From Rickettsia akari str. Hartford (GTDB taxonomy: Bacteria; Pseudomonadota; Alphaproteobacteria; Rickettsiales; Rickettsiaceae), in assembly GCF_000018205.1 (NCBI RefSeq), contig NC_009881.1, forward strand, positions 930,001 through 994,000: a stretch of 64,000 nt of DNA, in the 5' to 3' direction. The translations under genes were made by a program, and so were the position numbers. Positions within the stretch are counted from its first letter, which is position 1; each line of letters begins with the position of its first letter. The notes under the pieces were generated by a model. It made no database searches and was not told where the DNA came from. It saw nothing but the letters and a program-made list of their open reading frames with translations. Shown in pieces: positions 57,469 through 64,000 of the stretch.

Positions 57469-58458
57469 TTATATCTTACATTCGACTAAAGGCGATTGAT
57501 TGTTCATCCCAAATCGGCACATTAATAGGTCAGAAAATTTATCTATAGACTCTTCCGAAACACTACCTAGAACTTCAGACATTTTGTTAAATTCTCCGGT
57601 ACATTCAAGCACTATATCTACGCCTGCATCTAAAACTCCTTTGGTAATATCTGCCATACTACCGCTTAAAGCTTTCATATCTATTGCATCGGAAATAATA
57701 AGCCCTTTAAAGCCTATATTATTTTTAATATAGGCTTTAACTTTTTTGGATAGGGTGGCAGGGTTCTCAGGATCAAGAGCTTTATAAATTATATGTGCAG
57801 TCATAGCAAGTTTAATATTATCGTACTTCGCTAACTCCTTAAATACTTTAAAGTCTGTATCCTCTAGTTCTTTTAAGCTAGTATCAACAATAGGTAACCC
57901 TATATGGCTATCCACTTTAGCTCTACCATGACCAGGAATATGTTTTATACAAGCCACGACTTTCTCTTCTTGTAATCCATCTATAGCAGCTAAACATAAA
58001 GGCACGACTACCTCCAGATCTGAGCCGAAACTTCTATCGCCGACTATCTTGTCTGCTCCTTCGTGGATCAAATCCACTACCGGAGCAAAATCTAGATTAA
58101 TACCTACTTCTCTTAACTCTTTGCCTATATTGATATAGTTTTGTTTGCACTCTTGCACATCAACGAAAGTTTGAGCAGCCGGAGCGTCATAAAAAGTTGG
58201 TGCTATGAGCCTTTTTACCCTACCGCCCTCTTGATCTATAGAGATGATAGTATTTGCTCCTAATACTTCTTTTATATCTGCAATAAGCTTAATAAGAGTC
58301 TCTTTATCCTGCTCACCGTTATCATTCTTTCTAATATTACGACGGAATAAAATCACACCTAAAGGATTATGCTTTTCAAATAATGCTCTTTCAGCATCGG
58401 TTAATTCAGGACCGGATATGCCTATAATTACCGGTTTTGCTCTTTGTCTTATTATCAT
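57469..58458 (-). CDS. nagZ: Beta-N-acetylhexosaminidase NagZ
   Basis: Cytoplasmic GH3 enzyme that removes GlcNAc from anhydromuropeptides in cell wall recycling. 329 residues from the ATG at 58456-58458; an upstream in-frame ATG (58539) adds 27 residues that do not fit the family. Conserved: GVILFRRNI, SIDQEGGRVKRL, NLDFAPVVDL, GDRSFGSD, CIKHIPGHGRAKVDSHIGLP (the His/Asp acid-base loop) and the nucleophile Asp in GLIISDAIDMKA. It shows that peptidoglycan turnover persists. Confidence 0.95.
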   Translation of the reverse strand: MIIRQRAKPVIIGISGPELTDAERALFEKHNPLGVILFRRNIRKNDNGEQDKETLIKLIADIKEVLGANTIISIDQEGGRVKRLIAPTFYDAPAAQTFVDVQECKQNYINIGKELREVGINLDFAPVVDLIHEGADKIVGDRSFGSDLEVVVPLCLAAIDGLQEEKVVACIKHIPGHGRAKVDSHIGLPIVDTSLKELEDTDFKVFKELAKYDNIKLAMTAHIIYKALDPENPATLSKKVKAYIKNNIGFKGLIISDAIDMKALSGSMADITKGVLDAGVDIVLECTGEFNKMSEVLGSVSEESIDKFSDLLMCRFGMNNQSPLVECKI

Positions 58459-58510
58459 AATATACTCTTTTCTTGTCTTTAAAACGTTATAAAACGTTAT
58501 ATGACAAGTA

Positions 58511-58807
58511 CTATACGCAAGCCATCGAGGAGTCGGCAAGAATTTTTTTTATTTGAAGAGACAAATTATAAAAGTTGGTAAGTAATATATCGACTTTATC
58601 GGTAGACGGAGATGTAATATCTTTCTTTAAAGATTTGTGAAGTAGATCAATATCACTAACAGTATAATATTTTCTATTATTTATTTTATAATTAGATACA
58701 TCAGGGATTTTTGCCTCTAGATATCTTAATTGATGTACAGCAATATTTAAATGCTTAATCACTTCACTAGCAGAATAATATTTTTTTGTGAACTTATTGT
58801 TTGTCAT
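58511..58807 (-). CDS. MerR-family-like DNA-binding protein
   Basis: 98 residues. [28 protein letters not shown] is a MerR helix-turn-helix with the usual xxxRYxE-type turn, followed by [20 protein letters not shown] (wing and second helix pair). A short C-terminal helical tail serves as the dimer region. No Cys cluster, so no metal-sensing type. It overlaps the IHF/HU gene by 14 nt and would be co-translated. MerR-like next to IHF-alpha is a common alphaproteobacterial order. Confidence 0.88.
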   Translation of the reverse strand: MTNNKFTKKYYSASEVIKHLNIAVHQLRYLEAKIPDVSNYKINNRKYYTVSDIDLLHKSLKKDITSPSTDKVDILLTNFYNLSLQIKKILADSSMACV

Positions 58808-59084
58808 GTTTATTCACTAGGGCTTTTAATTTGGCAGAAGGGACAAAACGCAAACTCTTTTTTGATTCTATAATTACTGGTGATTTAGTATGAAAATTTA
58901 TTCCGGGACGTGGATTTTTGTGTTTAACCTCAAAGCGACCGAAATTCTTTAAAGTTAATTTTTGCTCTCTTGCTATTTCTAAAATATTAGAAAAAACCGT
59001 ATTAACTATTTCCTTGCATAAATTATTTGAAAAACCCAATTTGGAGCTTAACATAGCTGAAATTTTTTCTTTGGTAATAGTCAT
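58794..59084 (-). CDS. ihfA: IHF alpha/HU-like nucleoid protein
   Basis: 96 residues from the ATG at 59082-59084; a longer in-frame opening runs through a palindromic repeat and is rejected. [20 protein letters not shown] is the helical dimerisation part. [20 protein letters not shown] contains the beta-arm with the Pro of the IHF/HU kink tip (RPGIN replaces RPGRNP). [18 protein letters not shown] ends the fold. Bends DNA as a dimer. Alpha/beta identity is inferred from the neighbouring MerR gene. Confidence 0.85.
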   Translation of the reverse strand: MTITKEKISAMLSSKLGFSNNLCKEIVNTVFSNILEIAREQKLTLKNFGRFEVKHKNPRPGINFHTKSPVIIESKKSLRFVPSAKLKALVNKHDKQ

Positions 59085-59105
59085 AAATAATACCGATTTT
59101 AATTG

Positions 59106-59137
59106 TGTCACCCCCGTGGTCAAGCCACGGGGTGACA
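59106..59137. repeat. Family B hairpin in the ihfA leader
   Basis: TGTCACCCCCGTGG-tcaa-GCCACGGGGTGACA: near-perfect 13-14 bp stem 22 nt before the ihfA start. It lies between the upstream gene's stop and ihfA and could act as a terminator-like or RNA-stability hairpin. Confidence 0.7.
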
Positions 59138-59166
59138 ATAGTAGAACCAAAACCCACTCAATAAAA

Positions 59167-59628
59167 TTATGAATTTGCTGTTGCTTTATTATATTCGTTA
59201 ATATTTTTATTTAGCTCTTCTAATTTATCCACTAGGTGCTGACGTATTTTTTCTTGCCCCTTGCTTCCTGCCTTTTTATAATCTTCCATTTTTGCTTTCA
59301 CATCCTCTATAGATTTTTGCAGTTCTTCACCTTTTTTATCTTTCTGATCTTTCACAGTCTTTTTTATCTCGGCAACACTTTGTGCTATCTGATTGTAAGT
59401 ACTGTCTAAGGTCTGATTAAATGCATCGGCTCCCGTTTGGGCTAAGTGCGTTAAATTGTCTTTTAATTCTTGTAAATTTTCGGTAATTGTTTTGATACTG
59501 CTTGTAACTACTTCTTCAGTTTGCACTACATTTGCTTTTGCTTCCTCCTTGGTAGGTGAATCTGCAAAAATGCTAGGTGTTAATAATAATGTAGCAGTAG
59601 CACCGAATGTTATTAAAACTTTTTTCAT
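59167..59628 (-). CDS. Secreted coiled-coil protein, unknown function
   Basis: 153 residues from the ATG at 59626-59628, preceded by GGAG at a good distance. Signal peptide [22 protein letters not shown], then a highly charged helical chain with heptad-like spacing ([60 protein letters not shown]). No Cys. Expected to be a soluble periplasmic or exported coiled coil. The neighbour upstream is a broken gene of similar coiled-coil style. No family recognised. Confidence 0.8.
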   Translation of the reverse strand: MKKVLITFGATATLLLTPSIFADSPTKEEAKANVVQTEEVVTSSIKTITENLQELKDNLTHLAQTGADAFNQTLDSTYNQIAQSVAEIKKTVKDQKDKKGEELQKSIEDVKAKMEDYKKAGSKGQEKIRQHLVDKLEELNKNINEYNKATANS

Positions 59629-59659
59629 TATATTCTCCAATTATTTATATTTTCTTACT

Positions 59660-59937
59660 TTAAATCATAAGTTTTTTACAAAATCTATATTCTGCAACTG
59701 TATCATCTCTAATTTTCTGATAATCCTGTAACTCTTTCGTTAAATTTTTATATTGCTCTTTTATAGTTTCTAAAGAATGGTCTTTACTGTCCTGAGTATA
59801 TTCCTCTAATCATTAATTTTGACGGATAATTTATCCGCTACTTCATGACATTTTTTATTAAAATCGGCAGTAATAATTTTAGCATAGTCCTTAAGATTTA
59901 AATGTAATTCTTCAAGTTATTCACTTATAGCTCCCAT
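59660..59937 (-). pseudogene. Small coiled-coil protein gene, broken
   Basis: ATG at 59935-59937 gives MGAISE then TAA (codon 7). The frame continues LEELHLNLKDYAKIITADFN and KCHEVADKLSVKIND-stop. One frame away follow EEYTQDSKDHSLETIKEQYK and LTKELQDYQKIRDDTVAEYR, to a TAA at 59660-59662. About 90 codons originally, one nonsense and one frameshift. Helical, charged. Confidence 0.6.
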
Positions 59938-60084
59938 AAAGCCTCTTTTTGAAAAAAATAGCTAATAAAAATTAAACTTAGATATCGTATACCGATATCA
60001 TAAATAATATAATTTTAAAAAGCAATTTTAAAAAGGACATATTTAATATATAGTTTATTAATATAAAATAAATTTGAGTATGTC

Positions 60085-60555
60085 ATGACATTAGAACTAG
60101 GAAAAAAAGTTCCTGATTTATCTTTACACATAGGTAAAGATAAAGTAATTAAACTATCGGATTTAAAAGGAAAATTCATAGTACTATATTTTTATCCGAA
60201 AGACGATACGCCTGGATGTACTATTGAAGCACAAGATTTTAACAAGCTAAAACCGGAATTCGATAAACTTAATACGGTAATTATCGGAGTATCCAAAGAT
60301 AAGCTTGACTCTCATGATAAATTTAAAGAAAAATATAGTTTAGGATTTGATTTAGCCTCTGATGCAAATTCAAATTTGTGTGAACAATTAGGGGTATGGG
60401 TAGAAAAATCAATGTTCGGTAAAAAATATATGGGCATTGATAGGGCTACGTTTTTACTTGATAATGAGGGAATAGTGAAGCATATTTGGAGTGCGGTAAA
60501 TGCTAAAAATCACGCTCAAGAAGTACTTGAAACATTACGGACTATACTTTCCTAA
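60085..60555 (+). CDS. bcp: Thiol peroxidase Bcp (peroxiredoxin Q)
   Basis: Reduces hydroperoxides with thioredoxin. 156 residues, family size. The peroxidatic Cys is in PKDDTPGCTIEAQDF (residue about 46). The second Cys five residues later, found in E. coli Bcp, is missing (EAQ). A later Cys in NSNLCEQLGVWVEKSMFGKK, near residue 96, is an alternative resolving position. Alone, with an AT-rich leader. Confidence 0.95.
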   Translation: MTLELGKKVPDLSLHIGKDKVIKLSDLKGKFIVLYFYPKDDTPGCTIEAQDFNKLKPEFDKLNTVIIGVSKDKLDSHDKFKEKYSLGFDLASDANSNLCEQLGVWVEKSMFGKKYMGIDRATFLLDNEGIVKHIWSAVNAKNHAQEVLETLRTILS

Positions 60556-60584
60556 GTGGTTGTTACGTGGATCAATTCCACCGC

Positions 60585-60616
60585 TGTCGTACCGTGGCTT
60601 GACCACGGGGTGACAC
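60585..60616. repeat. Short family B hairpin
   Basis: TGTCGTACCGTGGCTTGACCACGGGGTGACA between the convergent bcp and lpxL genes. It might serve as a bidirectional 3' end hairpin. Confidence 0.65.
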
Positions 60617-60656
60617 CGAGTGTGTTGGGCCATTCAGTCACTTAGCTGATTACGTT

Positions 60657-61529
60657 TCATTTCTTCCATCTATTGTGAAACCAAAACCATTGAGAAGGAT
60701 TTTGCTTAACCCATTCTCCTAACATTTGATTAATATTAAGCATAATATTATAGCAATCAGCTTTATTATCGCCGGTTTGCTCAAATTCTAATTGCGGATG
60801 AACTATTACTTTAAAATAGCTACCTTTAGTTCTGATAATTTGACACGGTATAATTGTATATTTATACTGCAAAGCAATTTTAGCTATGGCGTTGGCCGTC
60901 ATAGCAGGATGCCCTAAAAAAGGCACTTCAATTCCATCATTCATTTTTTGATCCACAAGCATAACAATAGATTCACCATCCTTGATAGCCCTAACTAAAG
61001 CTCTTCTACCTTCAGGACCTTTCGGTATAAGTCTTAATTTATCACCGGCACGGCTTTCATTAATTAACTTATTAACATACGGATTATTTGCCTTACGGTA
61101 AATCACAGCAAATTTCGAATAAGATTTATGCAGAAGATGAAGCCCAATATCCCAATTAGCAAAGTGACCACTAAATAATAAAAATGGTCGTTCTCCTAGC
61201 TTTCTAATATTCTCAATACCTATTATCTCGGCTCTATGTTCTAGCTCAGCGTCACTCATTTTATTAACATAAGCACTTTCACCGATGAATCTACCGAAAT
61301 TATCCCAAGTTTTATCTATGATTTTTTCAACATCACACATATCGCCGAATACTGCTTTAATATTTCGTTTAGCAATTTTATTAACGGCGAATAATATACC
61401 GACTTTTCTTGCTATAAAACTACAAATATCTGCTGCTTTATCTACACCGAATATTCCTATTACTTTAAGGAATATAACGACGATAAAATACTCAATTAAA
61501 TATCTGAGCTTTTTTAAAAATTTTTTCAT
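60657..61529 (-). CDS. lpxL: Lipid A biosynthesis late acyltransferase (LpxL/HtrB type)
   Basis: 290 residues. The N-terminal membrane anchor ([20 protein letters not shown]) precedes the catalytic HX4D/E motif [10 protein letters not shown] (near residue 118) and the conserved [38 protein letters not shown] and [14 protein letters not shown] at the C-terminus are typical. It adds a secondary acyl chain to Kdo2-lipid IVA; L or M specificity cannot be read off. It overlaps lpxK by 38 nt, forming an lpxK-lpxL operon. Confidence 0.93.
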   Translation of the reverse strand: MKKFLKKLRYLIEYFIVVIFLKVIGIFGVDKAADICSFIARKVGILFAVNKIAKRNIKAVFGDMCDVEKIIDKTWDNFGRFIGESAYVNKMSDAELEHRAEIIGIENIRKLGERPFLLFSGHFANWDIGLHLLHKSYSKFAVIYRKANNPYVNKLINESRAGDKLRLIPKGPEGRRALVRAIKDGESIVMLVDQKMNDGIEVPFLGHPAMTANAIAKIALQYKYTIIPCQIIRTKGSYFKVIVHPQLEFEQTGDNKADCYNIMLNINQMLGEWVKQNPSQWFWFHNRWKK

Positions 61530-62469
61530 TTAATAAATCATGGTTGTTTATAGATAGTTCTACATCTAAACAGACAATATTATTATTTAAATCATTGAAC
61601 TTAATATGATCTTTTCTTGTAGTAATTAAGGTAGTATTATGCTCTTTAGCTAACGAATATAAATTTTCCAAATCTTCTTGTAAATAATTATAATGATCAG
61701 GAAAAATTTTGTAACCGGTTATATTCAGTCCATAATTTTTTAAAGTCGAAAAGAAACGCTCAGGATTACCGATACCACTAAAAGCAAAATAATTTTTAGT
61801 TTTATCTATATTATTTGAAGGAACTATTTGAGCACTTATTACTTTATTGACATAAGGAGTTAAAATATTCGGTATTTTATCATTGGTACTACTGACTAAA
61901 AAAATTAAATCAGCTGCATCAAGGGCTTTATTTGGATCTTGTCTTAAGGGCCCTGCAGGAATTAGAAAGCCATTGCCAAAAAGCCTTTGGCTATCTACTG
62001 AAACTATAGTAAAATCTTTATAAAAATAAGGATTTTGTAGGAAATCATCAATTATTATTATATCAGGTTTAAGCTCATTAATTAATGGTAAAATCTCTTT
62101 AATATTTTTAGTAGCAATAACTGTTCCATACTTTGCAAGTATTACTCCCTCATCTCCTACCTCTAATGCTGTATGTCCTGGATGTATGGTAGTTGCACTT
62201 TTAAGGTTACTACCATAAGCCTTAGTTACTATTACAAAACTTACATTTTTAGCTCTCAGTAATTTGGCTAGATACATTACTATCTGTGTCTTACCCGTAC
62301 CTCCTACGCTACAATTACCGACACAAATAACTTTAGCAGGCAACATAATAGGACGCGCTAAACTATCTCGTAAATAGCCTAAAAATTTATATATCAGGCC
62401 TATAGGCAAAAGCAAATAAGCTATAATATTTCGCTTTTGCCAAAATTTAGGATATAAAAGTTTGATCAT
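61492..62469 (-). CDS. lpxK: Tetraacyldisaccharide 4'-kinase
   Basis: Phosphorylates the 4' position of the lipid A disaccharide; 325 residues. An N-terminal membrane helix ([20 protein letters not shown]) leads to the P-loop [18 protein letters not shown] (residues 51-68). Walker B-like [12 protein letters not shown] (catalytic Asp pair; usual DDGLQ is DDFLQ) and [19 protein letters not shown] follow. The sequence ends past the lpxL start. Confidence 0.95.
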   Translation of the reverse strand: MIKLLYPKFWQKRNIIAYLLLPIGLIYKFLGYLRDSLARPIMLPAKVICVGNCSVGGTGKTQIVMYLAKLLRAKNVSFVIVTKAYGSNLKSATTIHPGHTALEVGDEGVILAKYGTVIATKNIKEILPLINELKPDIIIIDDFLQNPYFYKDFTIVSVDSQRLFGNGFLIPAGPLRQDPNKALDAADLIFLVSSTNDKIPNILTPYVNKVISAQIVPSNNIDKTKNYFAFSGIGNPERFFSTLKNYGLNITGYKIFPDHYNYLQEDLENLYSLAKEHNTTLITTRKDHIKFNDLNNNIVCLDVELSINNHDLLNEKIFKKAQIFN

Positions 62470-62526
62470 GTTATATATAAATTAGGTTAATATTTGTGTT
62501 ATTGCATGGATCGATAAACCTACTCT

Positions 62527-62666
62527 ATGTCATTCCCGCGTAGGCTGAGATCCATAAACAATAACTTCAATATCAATATAGAAGTTACATATTTGGTAAA
62601 ATAGACATATAAAAACAAGTATTTTATATATGTCTCACTGGATTCCCGCATACGCGGGAATGAAAT
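62527..62666. repeat. Family A palindromic repeat (full copy)
   Basis: ATGTCATTCCCGCGTAGGCTGAGATCC ... AATATCAATATAGAAGTTACATATTTGGTAAAATAGACATATA ... GGATTCCCGCATACGCGGGAATGAAAT. It fills the spacer between the M23 gene and lpxK. Confidence 0.8.
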
Positions 62667-62691
62667 AAAACTATACAATAAAACATATTTA

Positions 62692-63546
62692 TCAACATTT
62701 ACGGCAGTGAAAAATAAAGTCCAACGGATTGATTGCTTTGTTGTCTAGTAGAATTTCAAAATGCAAATGTTCACCCGTTGCATTACCGGTTCTTCCTTGT
62801 ATACCGATCAATTGACCCCGCTTAATTTTATTGCCTTCCTTAACTAACATTTCCTTTAAATGAGCATATTTCGTAACAAATTTGCGTCCATGTTTAATCT
62901 CAACAAAATTCCCGTAATCAGGGGCTCTAGCGGCTTTTATAACAATTCCGCTTGCTGCTGCATATATCGGTGCTGCTTTTTTAGCTTGTAAATCAATACC
63001 GCTATGGAAACATTTCTTTTTTCTTTTCTTTTTATGAGGACTTTTCCTAGTTCCGTAATGGCTAGTAATTTTCGGCTCATATTCTGGCATCATAAGCGGT
63101 ATCGTGCTAATAATCTTATCAAGCTTGATTAGTTCTGAAATATTATTCCTATGAGTCGGTTTTTTTGTAAAATAACTAGCTTCCGGTTTAGAGAGAAACT
63201 TATATTTTGAATTTAATTTTGTTACAACTGCCTTTATATCAGATATTTTTATTTCAGCTGCTTTATTAAATTCTGTCGGGTTTTTATTATAAAATTTTTG
63301 TAAAAAAATCTTATTCTGCTTAGGGTTATTAATTATCATACCTAAGTTTTTTGCGTATATACATTTGTTATTTTTGTTTGTTAAATCATACTGTACTACT
63401 AAATCCGAATGACTGATTTTATATTTTTGCTTTAATTGAGATGAAGTAGTAGAAAGTAATATAGTATCACTAGATTCTTTAATACTGCTGCAACCTTGAA
63501 CAAGAAAAACTATAAATAGTAAAAAGATATATTTTTGAAAAGACAT
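62692..63546 (-). CDS. M23-family peptidase lipoprotein (LytM/NlpD-like)
   Basis: 284 residues from the ATG at 63544-63546. That start gives a lipoprotein signal (MSFQKYIFLLFIVFLVQGCS, lipobox LVQG-C) and overlaps the rlmJ stop by one base (TAATG). The C-terminal M23 domain has HSGIDLQAKKAAPIYAAASG (HxxxD zinc ligands), KYAHLKEMLVKEGNKIKRGQ and GEHLHFEILL (HxH). All key residues are present, so it can be an active endopeptidase or, like some NlpD proteins, an amidase activator. The N-terminal half has no recognisable LysM. Confidence 0.9.
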   Translation of the reverse strand: MSFQKYIFLLFIVFLVQGCSSIKESSDTILLSTTSSQLKQKYKISHSDLVVQYDLTNKNNKCIYAKNLGMIINNPKQNKIFLQKFYNKNPTEFNKAAEIKISDIKAVVTKLNSKYKFLSKPEASYFTKKPTHRNNISELIKLDKIISTIPLMMPEYEPKITSHYGTRKSPHKKKRKKKCFHSGIDLQAKKAAPIYAAASGIVIKAARAPDYGNFVEIKHGRKFVTKYAHLKEMLVKEGNKIKRGQLIGIQGRTGNATGEHLHFEILLDNKAINPLDFIFHCRKC

Positions 63547-64000
63547 TAAAAGTAAATATACGTAAATTTTAAGTTTAAAATATTGCTTAAATAACACGTT
63601 AATTTTTCTAATTCTCCTATAATATTTAGAGGATTAATTAACATTAAGCCACACTTGACCATATTTTTATCACTATTTAAAAGCTCATATTCAATAATTA
63701 TAGCTTCGTTAAATCCAATATTTTTGTAATTGTGGTAAAAATCACGGACCAAAGGTACATCCTTTATAGGATACCAAATTAAGACGGGATTATTAAGAAC
63801 TCGTAGCTTAATTTTTTTAAGTGCTTCAAGTAATTTTTGGAACTCATTTTTTACTTCAAAAGGCGGATCAAGAAAAATTAACCCTCTATTCTCTTTAAAT
63901 GGTAGAAAAGCTTTAATCGCATTATAAGCATCTATATTATGCGTATCTTTTGGTAATAATTTTTTTAAACTTAAATAATCGCTTGGATGCAGTTCGCAGG
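63546..64000 (-). CDS. rlmJ: RlmJ, 23S rRNA A2030 N6-methyltransferase, 5' end beyond window
   Basis: Open from the window edge to TAA 63546-63548, about 151 codons of the C-terminal part. It begins CELHPSDYLSLKKLLPKDTH and reaches the catalytic DPPF motif in RGLIFLDPPFEVKNEFQ. VLIWYPIKD follows, and LINPLNIIGELEKLTCYLSN at the end. The fragments match the RlmJ/ComJ (YhiR) family. An open piece beginning at 63752 is only the end of this gene. Confidence 0.85.
   Translation of the reverse strand, partial: CELHPSDYLSLKKLLPKDTHNIDAYNAIKAFLPFKENRGLIFLDPPFEVKNEFQKLLEALKKIKLRVLNNPVLIWYPIKDVPLVRDFYHNYKNIGFNEAIIIEYELLNSDKNMVKCGLMLINPLNIIGELEKLTCYLSNILNLKFTYIYF

Noticed and set aside
59085..59150. 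Longer N-terminus of the IHF/HU protein ([13 protein letters not shown]...)
   Set aside because: It is the translation of the family B hairpin; the fold starts at [12 protein letters not shown].
1..64000. Possible CRISPR array among the many repeats
   Set aside because: Repeats are scattered, of several families, inverted and without regular spacing or spacers; no cas gene seen.

Overview
The window is AT-rich chromosomal DNA from an obligate intracellular alphaproteobacterium of the genus Rickettsia, most likely spotted fever or transitional group. The strongest evidence is a complete rOmpB (Sca5) autotransporter gene of 1658 codons at 51137-56113. Housekeeping genes of Rickettsia type, an archaeal-type valyl-tRNA synthetase, many decaying genes and many short palindromic repeats, some sitting in frame inside genes, agree with this. 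The exact species cannot be fixed from this sequence alone.

Layout. 1-7.6 kb: lptD (cut by the window edge), xseA, a substrate-binding/TRIC-channel fusion protein, xthA, a SemiSWEET sugar transporter and der. 7.6-14.1 kb: ubiE-ubiB surrounded by dead genes (AAA ATPase piece, vapBC, mutM, manC). 14.1-24.7 kb: PHB depolymerase, an HrgA-like remnant, the tmk-metG-tatD group, an MHS-family transporter, ubiA and a YhcG-nuclease remnant. 24.8-34.4 kb: valS and rmuC among a long stretch of decayed accessory genes (LicD, DUF4143 ATPase, a glycosyltransferase, an SDR/DoxX plus DUF2269 pair). 34.5-46.1 kb: clpX, a GNAT acetyltransferase, queC with a HicAB pair, tRNA-His, an ABC exporter, a small secreted protein, a Bcr-type efflux pump, lolC-lolD, and a broken gene whose 3' part encodes a Ulp1-like (C48) cysteine protease. 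46.3-57.4 kb: a CorC/HlyC-type protein and ccmF, an NB-ARC-like ATPase remnant, ompB with its own promoter and terminator, a SpoT fragment and an IS200 transposase remnant. 57.5-64 kb: nagZ, a MerR-type regulator, an IHF/HU protein, a secreted coiled-coil protein, bcp, lpxK-lpxL, an M23 lipoprotein peptidase and rlmJ (cut by the window edge).

Functional themes. Intact genes cluster around the envelope (lptD, lpxK, lpxL, lolCD, nagZ, M23 peptidase, ompB), respiration (ubiA, ubiB, ubiE, ccmF), DNA/RNA maintenance (xseA, xthA, rmuC, tatD, queC, rlmJ, tRNA synthetases) and import or export. The losses cluster in host-interaction, surface-sugar, toxin-antitoxin and defence-like genes, as expected of reductive evolution. 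At least five families of short dispersed repeats fill most of the intergenic space. Copies lie in frame in ubiB, tatD, the MHS transporter and, three times, ccmF.
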